Notes: a model not told the origin generated them from the sequence alone. DNA of 52,843 nt from Lentilactobacillus parabuchneri DSM 5707 = NBRC 107865 (GCF_001435315.1 NZ_AZGK01000013.1:222-53064); one strand, 5' to 3'; shown: positions 17,878 to 26,405, counted from the first letter of the stretch. A program made the numbers and translations.

Positions 17878-18912
17878 CTAAATCTCAGTCTTCTCCAGCA
17901 ATAAATCCGCCAATTCTTCCGCAGAAACATCCCCCAGGTTCGCCTTGATATCAACTTGATTCAAAGCGGCAACCAGTGCATCCTCGCTGAGTTCAACGCC
18001 TTTGAGGGCTTTTTCAATAATTGAAATATCACCACCCGTGATAAAGTCACCATAGATTTTAATATCAGAAATCTGATTGCCGCTCAATGAGTAATTAAAG
18101 CTAACCGTGCCGATATCGTAATGCTTGGAAACGTAGTAATCAAAGCCGGGATTCTTGCCGTAGTTCCATTCATCGGTATCGTATTTACCCTTCAATCGGT
18201 CGTCAATAATTGACCAATCATGATCGTTCAAATGATAGGTTTCAATATCATCCAATGATTTAGCGTCGAATAACCTAAGCAGTAACTGCTTCTTAAACCC
18301 TTCAATATCCAACTGCTGGAATTCTGGTTTCAAGAACGGCTTGACGTTTGTCACACGACTTTCAACCGACTTAACACCCTTGGATTCCAACTTGTCTTTT
18401 TCAGGCGTCAAGACTTTAGTGGCCACGTCCATGTCCAAATCAAACATTAACGTACCGCCAGCTGCATAAGACTTGCCAACTTTAAACATCGTCATGCCGG
18501 AGAACTTCTGGTTGCCGATGACCATATCATTTCGGCCACGCATTTCAGCATTCGTTGCCCCCATGTCGTGCAGCGCATCAATGATGGGTTGGGCAAAATA
18601 TTTAAAATCGCCAAAGTGTTCATCGTCGTTAATCACTATGTTTTCAAAAATAATATTGCCATAATCATGATAAACCGCGCCACCACCGGATGTCCGGCGA
18701 ACTAATTTGATGCCCTTTTCTTTCAAATAAGGCATGTTAACTTCTGCATAAGCGTTTTGATTAACCCCCACGATGACTGCTGGTTGATTCACATACATAA
18801 TTAAGCCGTGACCAGGCAGCTTCAAATCATTAACTAAATAATTATCCAAAGACTGATTCACAATCGGATCATAGACTGGTTTGCCATTTCTTGATGTATC
18901 AATAAAGAACAT
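17878..18912 (-). CDS. lplA: Lipoate-protein ligase A (344 aa)
   Basis: The enzyme adenylates free lipoate and attaches it to lysines of E2 or GcvH proteins. Family motifs are RRTSGGGAVYHD (about residues 74-85), NDMVIGNQKFSG with the catalytic Lys (about 145-155), and a C-terminal accessory domain from about 255. The ATG at 18912 is chosen because AAGGAAGG precedes it and MFFIDTSRNGKPVYDP matches the usual N-terminus; a longer frame begins at 18996 without support. It is transcribed alone. Confidence 0.93.
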   Translation of the reverse strand: MFFIDTSRNGKPVYDPIVNQSLDNYLVNDLKLPGHGLIMYVNQPAVIVGVNQNAYAEVNMPYLKEKGIKLVRRTSGGGAVYHDYGNIIFENIVINDDEHFGDFKYFAQPIIDALHDMGATNAEMRGRNDMVIGNQKFSGMTMFKVGKSYAAGGTLMFDLDMDVATKVLTPEKDKLESKGVKSVESRVTNVKPFLKPEFQQLDIEGFKKQLLLRLFDAKSLDDIETYHLNDHDWSIIDDRLKGKYDTDEWNYGKNPGFDYYVSKHYDIGTVSFNYSLSGNQISDIKIYGDFITGGDISIIEKALKGVELSEDALVAALNQVDIKANLGDVSAEELADLLLEKTEI

Positions 18913-18998
18913 AAAAGCGCCTTCCTTTCCAATCTGTTCAGTGAGTTCTGGAACCGCTACCATCATGATAGAACGAAAGTCGAAAAATGTATACACCG

Positions 18999-19026
18999 TT
19001 GCGCATTATTTGCATTAAGTTATAAT
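18999..19026 (+). promoter_or_regulatory. Promoter of the 77-aa membrane protein gene
   Basis: TTGCGC, a 16-base spacer and a perfect TATAAT stand 23 bases before the start codon. Confidence 0.6.
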
Positions 19027-19049
19027 AACCATATAGGGAGATGACTTGA

Positions 19050-19283
19050 ATGACAATGCACCAACTCCGTGACAGAATGATTCACTATTTGATCTTTACA
19101 GTGCCAATCGTCGGGCTGATTTTAACCATTCTTGAACTTTGCTACTTCATGTGGTGGCATGGCGACCACTCAACTGGTGCGTTAATTTATAGTTTCATCC
19201 CAGTAGCCATGGGGCTTTTGCTTTCAATTCCCGGTTGGTTTTGGAAAAATGAAGCTGAAAAACACGATAAAACCAAAAAATAA
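19050..19283 (+). CDS. Small two-helix membrane protein (77 aa)
   Basis: I do not recognise the family. There are two hydrophobic segments, at about residues 12-33 and 45-66, a short His/Gly-rich connector, and a Lys-rich cytoplasmic tail. AGGGAG precedes the ATG, a clear promoter lies upstream and a terminator directly follows, so it is a genuine monocistronic gene. Its function is unknown. Confidence 0.75.
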   Translation: MTMHQLRDRMIHYLIFTVPIVGLILTILELCYFMWWHGDHSTGALIYSFIPVAMGLLLSIPGWFWKNEAEKHDKTKK

Positions 19284-19315
19284 AGCATTGACCTCACCAA
19301 CTTGGTCAATGCTTT
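19282..19315. terminator. Bidirectional terminator between convergent genes
   Basis: AAAGCATTGACC and GGTCAATGCTTT form a perfect 12-bp stem with a 10-base loop. T tracts lie on both strands, serving the genes ending at 19283 (plus) and 19319 (minus). Confidence 0.85.
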
Positions 19316-19318
19316 TTA

Positions 19319-19825
19319 CTACTTAAATTCTGGATCATCACCGCCATGCGCCTTAGCAGTGTATGATTTCACAGCAATCTTGATAATCCCAACGTATTCA
19401 ATCGTCTTCTCAGAAACATCAAAATCGCTCAACTTCTGGCCGGTTTCATGTGCCAGGATAACCTGAAGCGCGTGCTTTTTGATTTCTGGATCTTCGACTA
19501 ATTCTGCATCCCCATAACCCATCACACTTCGATAAGCAAAGCTGGGAGTATTTTGCTTGGGATCCTTTGGCACCATCAATTGGCCGCCATCATCAATTTC
19601 AAAGCCCATTCGACCATCCTTTTGAATCAGCTCGCGTTTGGTGCCGACCGGTGCGCCGTGAATATATAAGGTTAAGTTGTTATCATCATTAAACTCATAG
19701 CCAAAATTAGTCGGGACCACGTATGGATAGTCATCCGTTCGAAACCCACTATGAATGACGTGGGAATCTTTGAGTATTTGCTTGATTTCATCAATAGCCG
19801 TTACTTCTCGATCTTTTCTACGCAT
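19319..19825 (-). CDS. NimA-like flavin-binding split-barrel protein (168 aa)
   Basis: The start MRRKDREV, the next strand HVIHSGFRTDDYPYVVPTNFGY and the GAPVGTKREL motif match the pyridoxamine 5'-phosphate oxidase-related NimA family, which binds FMN in a dimeric split barrel. Some members reduce nitro compounds; most chromosomal ones have no proven role. AAAGGAG precedes the ATG. It is a single gene. Confidence 0.88.
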   Translation of the reverse strand: MRRKDREVTAIDEIKQILKDSHVIHSGFRTDDYPYVVPTNFGYEFNDDNNLTLYIHGAPVGTKRELIQKDGRMGFEIDDGGQLMVPKDPKQNTPSFAYRSVMGYGDAELVEDPEIKKHALQVILAHETGQKLSDFDVSEKTIEYVGIIKIAVKSYTAKAHGGDDPEFK

Positions 19826-20000
19826 GCGATCAGCTCCTTTGATTTGTCTTCAGTATAGTCATTTTATATCACCTCGTACATAGACACTTTTGCCCAGCCA
19901 AAATTTCCAAACCAATTCGTTGCGCACAATCGGTTTACAGGTTACGATTTTAGTAGTTGTAGATGTAACCGTTTCCGAGCAGAATTGGGAGGAATATTTT

Positions 20001-21326
20001 ATGGCAAATTATGATTATGATGTCTTATACATTGGTAGCGGCCACGGCACCTTCGATGGGGCGATTCCATTGGCCGCCCGCGGCAAGAAAGTCGGCGTTA
20101 TCGAATCCGGCTTAATCGGCGGCACCTGTCCCAACCGCGGCTGTAACGCTAAAATCACGTTGGATGCACCAGTTGCGCTTACCCGCTTAACTGAAAGAAT
20201 GCAGGGCATTGTCAACGGTGATTTGGCAATTAACTGGACCGCCAACGAGAAGCACAAGCAAGAAGTCATTGAGGGCTTACCTGACATGATCGGCGGCTTG
20301 ATGAAGTCGGTCAACATCAATATCATCAAGGGTCGTGGGACATTTGAAGATGCCCACACCGTCATGGTAGACGGAACACCACACACCGCTGAAAGCATTG
20401 TGATTTCAACCGGTCAACATCCACACCGTTTGGACATTCCAGGCACCGAATTAGCCCACGACAGTGCCGACTTCATGAACCTGACTCATTTACCGGCCAA
20501 CATTACCATCATCGGTGCCGGCTACATCAGCTTGGAATTTGCCACAATTGCCAACGCTGCTGGCGCCAAAGTAACTGTTATCACCCACGGCGACAAGGTA
20601 TTGCGAAAGTTCTACCAGCCATACGTTGAACAAATTGTCGCTGATTTGAAATCCCGAGGTGTTGACTTCATTAACAATGCCAATGTAACCAGCTTCGAGC
20701 AGGACGACAGAGATTTCACCGTCAACTACGACGGTGGAACGGTCAAAACCAACTGGATTTTAGACGCAACCGGCCGGGTTCCAAACGTTGACGGAATTGG
20801 GTTGGATAAAGTCGGCGTTGACTACAGCGAAAAAGGCGTCAAGGTCAACGATCACCTCGAGACCAACGTTGATAACATCTATGCTTCAGGCGACGTTATT
20901 GACAAAGATCAACCAAAGCTGACTCCAACCGCGATTTTTGAGTCCACTTACTTGATGCACGTCTTTGCCGGCGATACCAGCGACCCAATTGACTACCCGG
21001 CAATCCCGTCAGTTGTCTTCACATCACCGAGAATCGCCAAAGTCGGCGTTTCGGTTGAAGAAGCTCAGAAAGACGACCTGACAATTAAGGAAAATCATTT
21101 GCCAGACGACTGGTATCGTCAAGTTACCAAGGAATCAATTGGCGATAACGCTTTAATTTACGATAAGCAAAACCACCTGGTGGGCGCCACTGAAATCAGT
21201 GACCAGGCAGAAGATGCCATTAACGCCTTCCTACCGGCAATCGTGTTCAAGTTTGAACCAGCTCAACTGGAACGACTGGTCACACTGTTCCCTACGATTG
21301 CGGCAGATGCTTGGGGCCAGATTTAA
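20001..21326 (+). CDS. Pyridine nucleotide-disulphide oxidoreductase (441 aa)
   Basis: The layout is that of glutathione, mercuric and dihydrolipoyl reductases: an FAD-binding motif near the N-terminus (YIGSGHGTFDGA), the redox motif GGTCPNRGCNAK with the CxxxxC pair, an NAD(P) motif (IIGAGYISLEFA) and a second FAD motif (IYASGDVID). The C-terminal dimer domain is present but lacks the usual HPTxSE active-site His-Glu; the corresponding stretch reads FPTIAADA. Disulphide substrates of the classical type are therefore doubtful. The ATG at 20001 follows GGGAGGAATATTTT; a longer frame from 19890 has no support. Confidence 0.88.
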   Translation: MANYDYDVLYIGSGHGTFDGAIPLAARGKKVGVIESGLIGGTCPNRGCNAKITLDAPVALTRLTERMQGIVNGDLAINWTANEKHKQEVIEGLPDMIGGLMKSVNINIIKGRGTFEDAHTVMVDGTPHTAESIVISTGQHPHRLDIPGTELAHDSADFMNLTHLPANITIIGAGYISLEFATIANAAGAKVTVITHGDKVLRKFYQPYVEQIVADLKSRGVDFINNANVTSFEQDDRDFTVNYDGGTVKTNWILDATGRVPNVDGIGLDKVGVDYSEKGVKVNDHLETNVDNIYASGDVIDKDQPKLTPTAIFESTYLMHVFAGDTSDPIDYPAIPSVVFTSPRIAKVGVSVEEAQKDDLTIKENHLPDDWYRQVTKESIGDNALIYDKQNHLVGATEISDQAEDAINAFLPAIVFKFEPAQLERLVTLFPTIAADAWGQI

Positions 21327-21377
21327 GACTTGAGAACTGTTGTTTCCAAGTTCGTGCCATTGTCAAACATATCACTA

Positions 21378-21433
21378 GAATAGTCAAAAGAAGGGTTGCG
21401 ACAGTTGTGTCGTAACCCTTCTTTTGACTATTC
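21378..21433. terminator. Long bidirectional terminator
   Basis: A 26-bp inverted repeat beginning GAATAGTCAAAAGAAGGG, with one G-U pair and a four-base loop, lies between the convergent oxidoreductase and beta-helix protein genes. T-rich arms serve both strands. Confidence 0.8.
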
Positions 21434-21486
21434 CGTAGATGAAAATAGATGCCGGAGTTTATCCGAGCCTTTGTCGCACTTTTTAA

Positions 21487-22896
21487 TTATTCTGCTACTA
21501 ACTTTCCGCCGCCATTTAGACTGTATGTCTTGCCATTCAACCATGAGTTTTCACTGTTACTTTTATCGTAATAAACATTGTGCCCATTTGACTTGATGTT
21601 CTTTAAATGTGCCTTGCTTGACTTGAGTACCGTCACGTGTGACGTTCCGGTTACATTCCAAGTGGAAGATCCGTCAATGGTGAGGCTAACAGTGCCAGAC
21701 GTCTTTGTCTTGTTAATGTTGCCGGTCAGTTCACTACCGTTTTTCAATAACAGCTTGAGTGAACTTCCTTTATTGACCTGAACGTTCCCTTTAAGGGTTT
21801 GGTTATTGGCATTAAATGTTAATTTACCACCGTTCTTACCACTTGTTCCCCAGCGGTCACTGGCCAATCTGATTAGTGTATTTGATGCATTGCTTAACTT
21901 AACGTTTGTCAAAGAAACCTTAGCATCCGTATTAGTCACATAGAATAATGCACCGGTATTGTTGGTTGTTCCTTTTGCCCCGGCCTTAACCTTTGAAGTC
22001 AGTGATCCATTTGTCATGGTAAATGAAGCAGTTCCTGTTTCTGCGTCACCTGATTGACTCTGATACAACATCACACCATTATTCTTTGATCCGGTTAATG
22101 TTGAATCATTGACCGTGATATTGTTGTCCCCTTCAATAACGGCTGCTTCAGCTCCAGAAGCGACACCATCGATGTTGCTTGCCGAAATATTTCCGGTTGA
22201 ATACAAAATTGGTGAGCCATCTCCCGAAGTTCTTAAAGTTCCCTTATTGATTGAAACTGTTCCACCGCCACGATCGGTTGCAACTGATGCTGAATGACTG
22301 CCTTGTGTGGAAATATTCGTATCAGTTGCGGTTACAGTTCCCTTTAAAGTGGCATCCAAGCCACGAGAAGAACTCTTGCTGGTTTTAATGTTGGAAGACG
22401 AAACCGTAACTTTGGCGTTGCTTCCACTTGCAAATATTGCATTGGCACCAACAGCATCAGTTGTTTCATTCAGGCCGGAAATTGTGGCTGAGCTATTTTT
22501 AGTGACCAATACACCAGCATTTTGGCCAAAGAAGTTACTATTGTCGGCGCTGGTGGTATCACCGGTTTTAGAAACAGTGGTGTTTTCCGAGGTCAAGTTC
22601 CCGCCATCATGAACATAGATTGCTGACTGGTTAGCTGTCGTGCTGTTAACCTGATTTGAAGAAACCGTTTGGGTTGAACTGACACTTAACTGACCACTTC
22701 TTTTGGCATCAGATTCCGAACTCTGACCAGGCGCAGAACCTGTTGGCTTTTTCCCAGGTTTTGAAGTCGGCTTAGACTTCTTCGTAGTTGATGTTGCGGC
22801 ATAAGCCGTAGATTGACTCACGATTTCGGATGAGATGGTTCCAAGTAGTGCGGTGCTGATCAAGATTGTTGAGAGTAATTTGATTGGTTTATTCAT
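21487..22896 (-). CDS. Secreted right-handed beta-helix-like protein (469 aa)
   Basis: There is a typical signal peptide, cleaved probably after AYAA near residue 34. A short Lys/Pro/Ser linker follows, then about 350 residues of repetitive Ser/Thr/Asn-rich strands, such as NASNTLIRLASD and GKLTFNANNQTL, typical of parallel beta-helix (pectate-lyase-like) surface proteins. No LPxTG, membrane anchor or wall-binding repeat is seen, so it is either released or bound non-covalently. AAAGGGG precedes the ATG. The site at 23020-23033 suggests co-regulation with the large adhesin operon. Confidence 0.8.
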   Translation of the reverse strand: MNKPIKLLSTILISTALLGTISSEIVSQSTAYAATSTTKKSKPTSKPGKKPTGSAPGQSSESDAKRSGQLSVSSTQTVSSNQVNSTTANQSAIYVHDGGNLTSENTTVSKTGDTTSADNSNFFGQNAGVLVTKNSSATISGLNETTDAVGANAIFASGSNAKVTVSSSNIKTSKSSSRGLDATLKGTVTATDTNISTQGSHSASVATDRGGGTVSINKGTLRTSGDGSPILYSTGNISASNIDGVASGAEAAVIEGDNNITVNDSTLTGSKNNGVMLYQSQSGDAETGTASFTMTNGSLTSKVKAGAKGTTNNTGALFYVTNTDAKVSLTNVKLSNASNTLIRLASDRWGTSGKNGGKLTFNANNQTLKGNVQVNKGSSLKLLLKNGSELTGNINKTKTSGTVSLTIDGSSTWNVTGTSHVTVLKSSKAHLKNIKSNGHNVYYDKSNSENSWLNGKTYSLNGGGKLVAE

Positions 22897-23019
22897 TAAT
22901 TGTGACCCCTTTAATTATTTTGATTCTTCATAGAATAGTCGTTATGTCATAAATGAAGCTTAAAATTGCAAATTTATAATTAAATTGTTTGAATGAATCA
23001 CTCAAAGTCCTTCATATCG

Positions 23020-23033
23020 TCTATATGTATAGA
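23020..23033. promoter_or_regulatory. Near-palindromic site shared with the adhesin operon
   Basis: TCTATATGTATAGA differs by one base from the perfect palindrome at 8372-8385. It lies 124 bases upstream of the beta-helix protein gene, close to a possible -10 element. Confidence 0.45.
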
Positions 23034-23035
23034 AA

Positions 23036-23064
23036 AACCACCCAAACCGTTCGGCTGAGTGGTT
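23036..23064 (-). terminator. Terminator of the aminotransferase/D-hydroxyacid dehydrogenase operon
   Basis: On the minus strand AACCACTC pairs with GGGTGGTT (one mismatch), around an inner CCGTTCGG hairpin, followed by GGTTTTTC. It lies about 95 bases after the last stop codon and next to the candidate operator of the following gene. Confidence 0.6.
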
Positions 23065-23158
23065 ATTTTGTCGATTGTATAGAATTTACCACGGGCTGCC
23101 AAGATCAACACCGCAAACTCAGTTCCTGACATAATGTCCCTCCGCTAAAACAATCACA

Positions 23159-24148
23159 CTACCCGACCTCATGGGGGCTCTTTTCACCATTCAAAATCGT
23201 GACCACATCATTTAACGCAATTTCAATCATGTTTTGAACCGCTACTTCAGTATAAAAGCCAATGTGTGGGGTGACGTTAACGTTTGGCATTGCCAGTAAC
23301 TTCTTTAAGCTGTCGTTATCAATTTCTTGGCCGGTCAAATCCTGACCCACAATGGTATTTTCACCTTCAAATGTATCAATAGCTGCAGCTGCAATCTCTT
23401 TATTTTCAAGCGCAGCAACCAACGCCGGAGTATCGACAACCGGTCCCCGTGAGGCATTGATGAAAATCGCTGACGACTTCATTTCTTTTAAAACGGCCGC
23501 ATTAATCATGTGCTGGGTTTCATCGGTCAACGGCGTGTGCATGGTAACAATGTCTGCGGTTTTGAAAACTGTTTCGTGGTCCACGTAGGTCAACGTGTCG
23601 TTTAACTCTGGTCGATGAATCGGATCCGCCGCAATTACAGTGGCACCGAGTGCTCGGAAGATTCGGGCAACCGCGCTGCCGATTTTGCCGGCGCCAATAA
23701 TGCCAACCGTTAAGGTGTGAATTTCCCGAGCTTCAACGCCTTTCCAACTGAAGTCGCCATGTTTTTCACGTTCGCCGACTTCGCCGATGTGACGCAGAAG
23801 CCCCATGACGTCAGCCAAAACAAGCTCACTGACTGATCGTGGTGAATAAGCCGGCACGTTGGTCACCACCAAGTCGTTTTTCTTGGCTTGGTCAAAATCA
23901 ATGATTTCATAGCCGGTAATCCGCAACGTAATCTGCTTGATACCAAATGAATGGAGCTTTTCATAAATTGCTGGGTCGGCGACAGGCCCGTGTTGCTGGA
24001 TGACAATGCCATCGTATCCCTTGGCAAGGTCAACGGTTTCTGCGTTCAGCGGTACTGAATTGGTATCGACTTGAATGCCATTTTTTTCAACCCAGGCATC
24101 AAGTGGGGTTTGTTCGTCTGGTCGAACGTTATACATTAATATTTTCAA
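23159..24148 (-). CDS. D-2-hydroxyacid dehydrogenase (D-HicDH/D-LDH type, 329 aa)
   Basis: The enzyme reduces 2-keto acids to D-2-hydroxy acids with NADH. The Rossmann motif GIIGAGKIGSAVA (about residues 148-160), the catalytic Arg in FINASRGPVVD, the acidic TFEGEN region and the catalytic His in NVTPHIGFYTE are all present. Length is normal. The start is TTG at 24148, encoding the conserved MKILMYNVRPDE start, with AAAGGGAG upstream inside the end of the previous gene. It is co-transcribed with the aminotransferase 17 bases upstream, so its substrates are probably keto acids from aromatic or branched amino acids. D-lactate formation cannot be excluded. Confidence 0.88.
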   Translation of the reverse strand: MKILMYNVRPDEQTPLDAWVEKNGIQVDTNSVPLNAETVDLAKGYDGIVIQQHGPVADPAIYEKLHSFGIKQITLRITGYEIIDFDQAKKNDLVVTNVPAYSPRSVSELVLADVMGLLRHIGEVGEREKHGDFSWKGVEAREIHTLTVGIIGAGKIGSAVARIFRALGATVIAADPIHRPELNDTLTYVDHETVFKTADIVTMHTPLTDETQHMINAAVLKEMKSSAIFINASRGPVVDTPALVAALENKEIAAAAIDTFEGENTIVGQDLTGQEIDNDSLKKLLAMPNVNVTPHIGFYTEVAVQNMIEIALNDVVTILNGEKSPHEVG

Positions 24149-24165
24149 GATAACTCAAGCTCCCT

Positions 24166-25344
24166 TTATTTGACTGACTTTTGATCAACGTATGTTTGAA
24201 TGCGGCTGACAGCTGTTTGGATGGTGTCTTCACTAGCTGCGTAACTGATTCGAACGTAGCCTTCACCACCCGGCAGGAAGTATGAGCCCGGAATCAACGC
24301 CACTTTGGCTTCCTTAGCCAAGTCGTAACAGAATTCTTCACTATTTTGGTTCAAGCCGTCAGGAATCTTGGCAAAGACATAGAAGGCGCCATTTGGATTC
24401 GGGCAGCTAAAGCCGGCTTTTTCCAGCCCTGCTACCAACAAGTCGCGGCGTTTCATGTATTCTTCCTTCATTGGTAACGCATCGTCCATGCCATTCTTGA
24501 AGGCTTCTTCGGCTGCGGCTTGGGCGTTGGTCGTTAACGAGGTGATGGTAAACTCGCTGACCTTGGCCACCTCGTTGATAATATCTTCAGGCCCACAAAT
24601 CATGCCGACTCTCCAGCCAGTCATCGCGTGAGACTTGGAAACCCCGTTCATGACAAGGGTTTGTTCCGGCAGAATGGTCCCCATCGAAACGTGGGCGCCG
24701 TCGTAGGTTAATTCGCTGTAAATTTCATCGCTCAAACAAATAATGTCGTGCTTGGAAATGACGTCTGCCAATTTTTGGAGGTCATCTTTGTGGTAGGTCA
24801 CACCAGTTGGGTTGTTAGGGAAGTTCAGGATAACTGCCTTAACAGTATCCTTGTTAGCTTCAATGGCAGCCGACAATTTTTCGGGTGATAACACAAAACC
24901 GTTATCTGATGTGTCGACAAAAATCGGTTTGGCGCCAGCTAGCATCAGAATTGGGACGTATAGTGGGAAAATCGGTGTTGGCACGATGACCGTGTCACCG
25001 GGATTAATCATCGCGGTTAAAGCCGAGTAGATCGCACCAGTCGCACCTTCTGTCATGATCACCTGGGTGGCAGGATCGTAATTCAAGCCGTACTTGGTGT
25101 TCAAGAAATGAGCGGCCGCTTTGCGTAACCCATCCGTTCCCCGTGAATTCGTGTAGTGGCTTTCATTGTCTTCAATCGCATTAATTGCGGCCTGCTTCAC
25201 GTGCTCCGGGGTGTTGAAGTCCGGCTCGCCCAGCGTTAATTTAACAATGTCTGGAATCGCTGAAATCTTCTGGTTGAAAGTTAAAATTGCTGCTGGGGTT
25301 AACGCTGCCACCCGTTTGTTCATTTTATCTGATAATTTGCTCAT
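24166..25344 (-). CDS. Class I PLP aminotransferase, probably aromatic (392 aa)
   Basis: The fold-type I features are present: the substrate loop YTNSRGTDGLR, NFPNNPTGV, LSDEIYSELTYDG, and the PLP Lys in SKSHAMTGWRVG, with the final Arg in GYVRISYA. The family includes AraT and PatA of lactic acid bacteria. The leader peptide upstream is rich in Tyr, Phe and Trp codons, which points to an aromatic aminotransferase. Its product keto acids would be reduced by the downstream D-hydroxyacid dehydrogenase, for example to phenyllactate-type acids. AGGAGG precedes the ATG and directly follows the attenuator T tract. Confidence 0.9.
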   Translation of the reverse strand: MSKLSDKMNKRVAALTPAAILTFNQKISAIPDIVKLTLGEPDFNTPEHVKQAAINAIEDNESHYTNSRGTDGLRKAAAHFLNTKYGLNYDPATQVIMTEGATGAIYSALTAMINPGDTVIVPTPIFPLYVPILMLAGAKPIFVDTSDNGFVLSPEKLSAAIEANKDTVKAVILNFPNNPTGVTYHKDDLQKLADVISKHDIICLSDEIYSELTYDGAHVSMGTILPEQTLVMNGVSKSHAMTGWRVGMICGPEDIINEVAKVSEFTITSLTTNAQAAAEEAFKNGMDDALPMKEEYMKRRDLLVAGLEKAGFSCPNPNGAFYVFAKIPDGLNQNSEEFCYDLAKEAKVALIPGSYFLPGGEGYVRISYAASEDTIQTAVSRIQTYVDQKSVK

Positions 25345-25356
25345 ACTGTTTTCCTC

Positions 25357-25492
25357 CTAAAAATAGGGTCCTCAAAGTCAAGGGACTGACTGTGAGGACC
25401 CACCATTGGTATTATCCCGCACAGTCAATTGCAGTGATCTGTGCGGCCTTTAATTTGCATTACGAAATGCTTTTGGCTTATCCACAGATCAC
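25357..25492 (-). promoter_or_regulatory. Transcription attenuator with competing hairpins
   Basis: On the minus-strand RNA four alternatives are visible. Region 1 (25483-25492, overlapping the leader stop codon) and region 2 (25434-25443) are a perfect 10-bp inverted repeat. Region 2 also pairs with region 3 (25439-25446 with 25417-25424, 8 bp). Region 3 pairs with region 4 (25420-25426 with 25388-25394, 7 bp). The terminator is GGGTCCTCA/TGAGGACCC (25393-25401 with 25366-25374), followed by TATTTTT. Stalling on the aromatic codons would free region 1, give 1:2 and 3:4, and favour read-through. The 3:4 helix overlaps the terminator arm by only two bases, so its antiterminating effect needs proof. 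Confidence 0.75.
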
Positions 25493-25554
25493 ACTCGGAA
25501 AAACCAAAAGTAATATCGACAACTATTCATTTGGATGTTTAAATTACCGCTCAT
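25489..25554 (-). CDS. Aromatic leader peptide (21 aa)
   Basis: The peptide is MSGNLNIQMNSC followed by RYYFWFFRV, then TGA. Six consecutive aromatic codons (Tyr-Tyr-Phe-Trp-Phe-Phe) stand near its end. AAGGAG lies 9 bases before the ATG, and a promoter lies 32 bases upstream. The stop codon overlaps the first arm of the attenuator. Such a composition is very unlikely by chance and matches the design of leader peptides in amino acid attenuation. Confidence 0.85.
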   Translation of the reverse strand: MSGNLNIQMNSCRYYFWFFRV

Positions 25555-25585
25555 AATTAAAAACTCCTTAGAATATGTTAAACAC

Positions 25586-25614
25586 ATGATAACGTTTTTA
25601 ATCTTGTGAATCAA
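25586..25614 (-). promoter_or_regulatory. Promoter of the aromatic leader and aminotransferase operon
   Basis: TTGATT, a 17-base spacer and TATCAT lie on the minus strand, with transcription starting at about 25580. A weak catabolite-repression-like sequence (two mismatches) overlaps the -10 at 25587-25600. Confidence 0.7.
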
Positions 25615-25625
25615 GGGCTATTTTG

Positions 25626-26339
25626 TCATGGCTTGATTCCCAGGTGAAAAGCTGCAGCGCCAAAAGTAAAGGTACGGTAGTGGACGTCAGTCAGGCCGGC
25701 ATCTTGAAACATCTCCACTAATTTTCCGGCAGACACGAATTCTGCGGTAGTTCGCTGCAGGTAATGGTATTGCTGGTACTTGTTAACGGTCAGCTTTGCC
25801 ATAATCGGCACCAGGTTAAAATAAGCCTGCCAGCCCAACTTGATGATCGGATTCGTGGGCTTGGACGTTTCCAGGCAGGCCACTTGACCCCGAGCGTGGA
25901 CAACCCGGCTCATTTCATGCAGGACGCGGTCGGCATCGGGCACGTTTCTCAAGCCAAAGCCAATCGTGGCAACATCAAAATAATTATCGGCATACGGCAG
26001 ATTCATTGCATCCCCCTTCACCAACGTCACCCGATCCGAAAGACCGGCCGCCCGAACTTTTTGATCGGCAATTTTGAGCATTTCCTCACTAAAATCAAGC
26101 CCGACAACCTGACCGGATGGCCCAACTGCCTTGGCAAGGGCGATCGTCCAGTCCCCCGTTCCACAACAGACGTCAATCGCAAAGCTGCCGGGACGGACAT
26201 TGAGTTGTTTCATCACCAATTTTCGCCAGTGCTTGTGATTGCCCAAGCTGATCAGTGAATTCATTTCATCATAGTTGGCGGCGATTTGGTTAAATAAAGA
26301 TTCAACCTTTGCTTCCGGGGTTTTGTTTGTCAGACTCAT
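25626..26339 (-). CDS. menG: Demethylmenaquinone methyltransferase (237 aa)
   Basis: This SAM-dependent methyltransferase of the UbiE/MenG family adds the ring methyl of menaquinone. Motifs include FNQIAANYDEMNSLISLG at the N-terminus, the SAM site DVCCGTGDWT, GLDFSEEML, and the family stretch TIGFGLRNVPD. Length is normal. GGAGCAGG precedes the ATG. It is divergent from menA, the enzyme that supplies its substrate. Confidence 0.93.
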   Translation of the reverse strand: MSLTNKTPEAKVESLFNQIAANYDEMNSLISLGNHKHWRKLVMKQLNVRPGSFAIDVCCGTGDWTIALAKAVGPSGQVVGLDFSEEMLKIADQKVRAAGLSDRVTLVKGDAMNLPYADNYFDVATIGFGLRNVPDADRVLHEMSRVVHARGQVACLETSKPTNPIIKLGWQAYFNLVPIMAKLTVNKYQQYHYLQRTTAEFVSAGKLVEMFQDAGLTDVHYRTFTFGAAAFHLGIKP

Positions 26340-26405
26340 TTTCCTGCTCCTTTGTTATAATAAGTTATGTTTTTGAAATTATTTTAGATTAATTTGGAGG
26401 TCAAG

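Noticed and set aside
25345-25580. T-box before the aminotransferase
   Set aside because: No T-box sequence is seen; the helices and aromatic codons fit leader-peptide attenuation.
25587-25600. CcpA binding site over the aminotransferase promoter
   Set aside because: It has two mismatches to the consensus at key positions, too weak to list as a separate feature.
25764-26258. Open frame of 164 codons on the plus strand
   Set aside because: It is the antisense shadow of menG.
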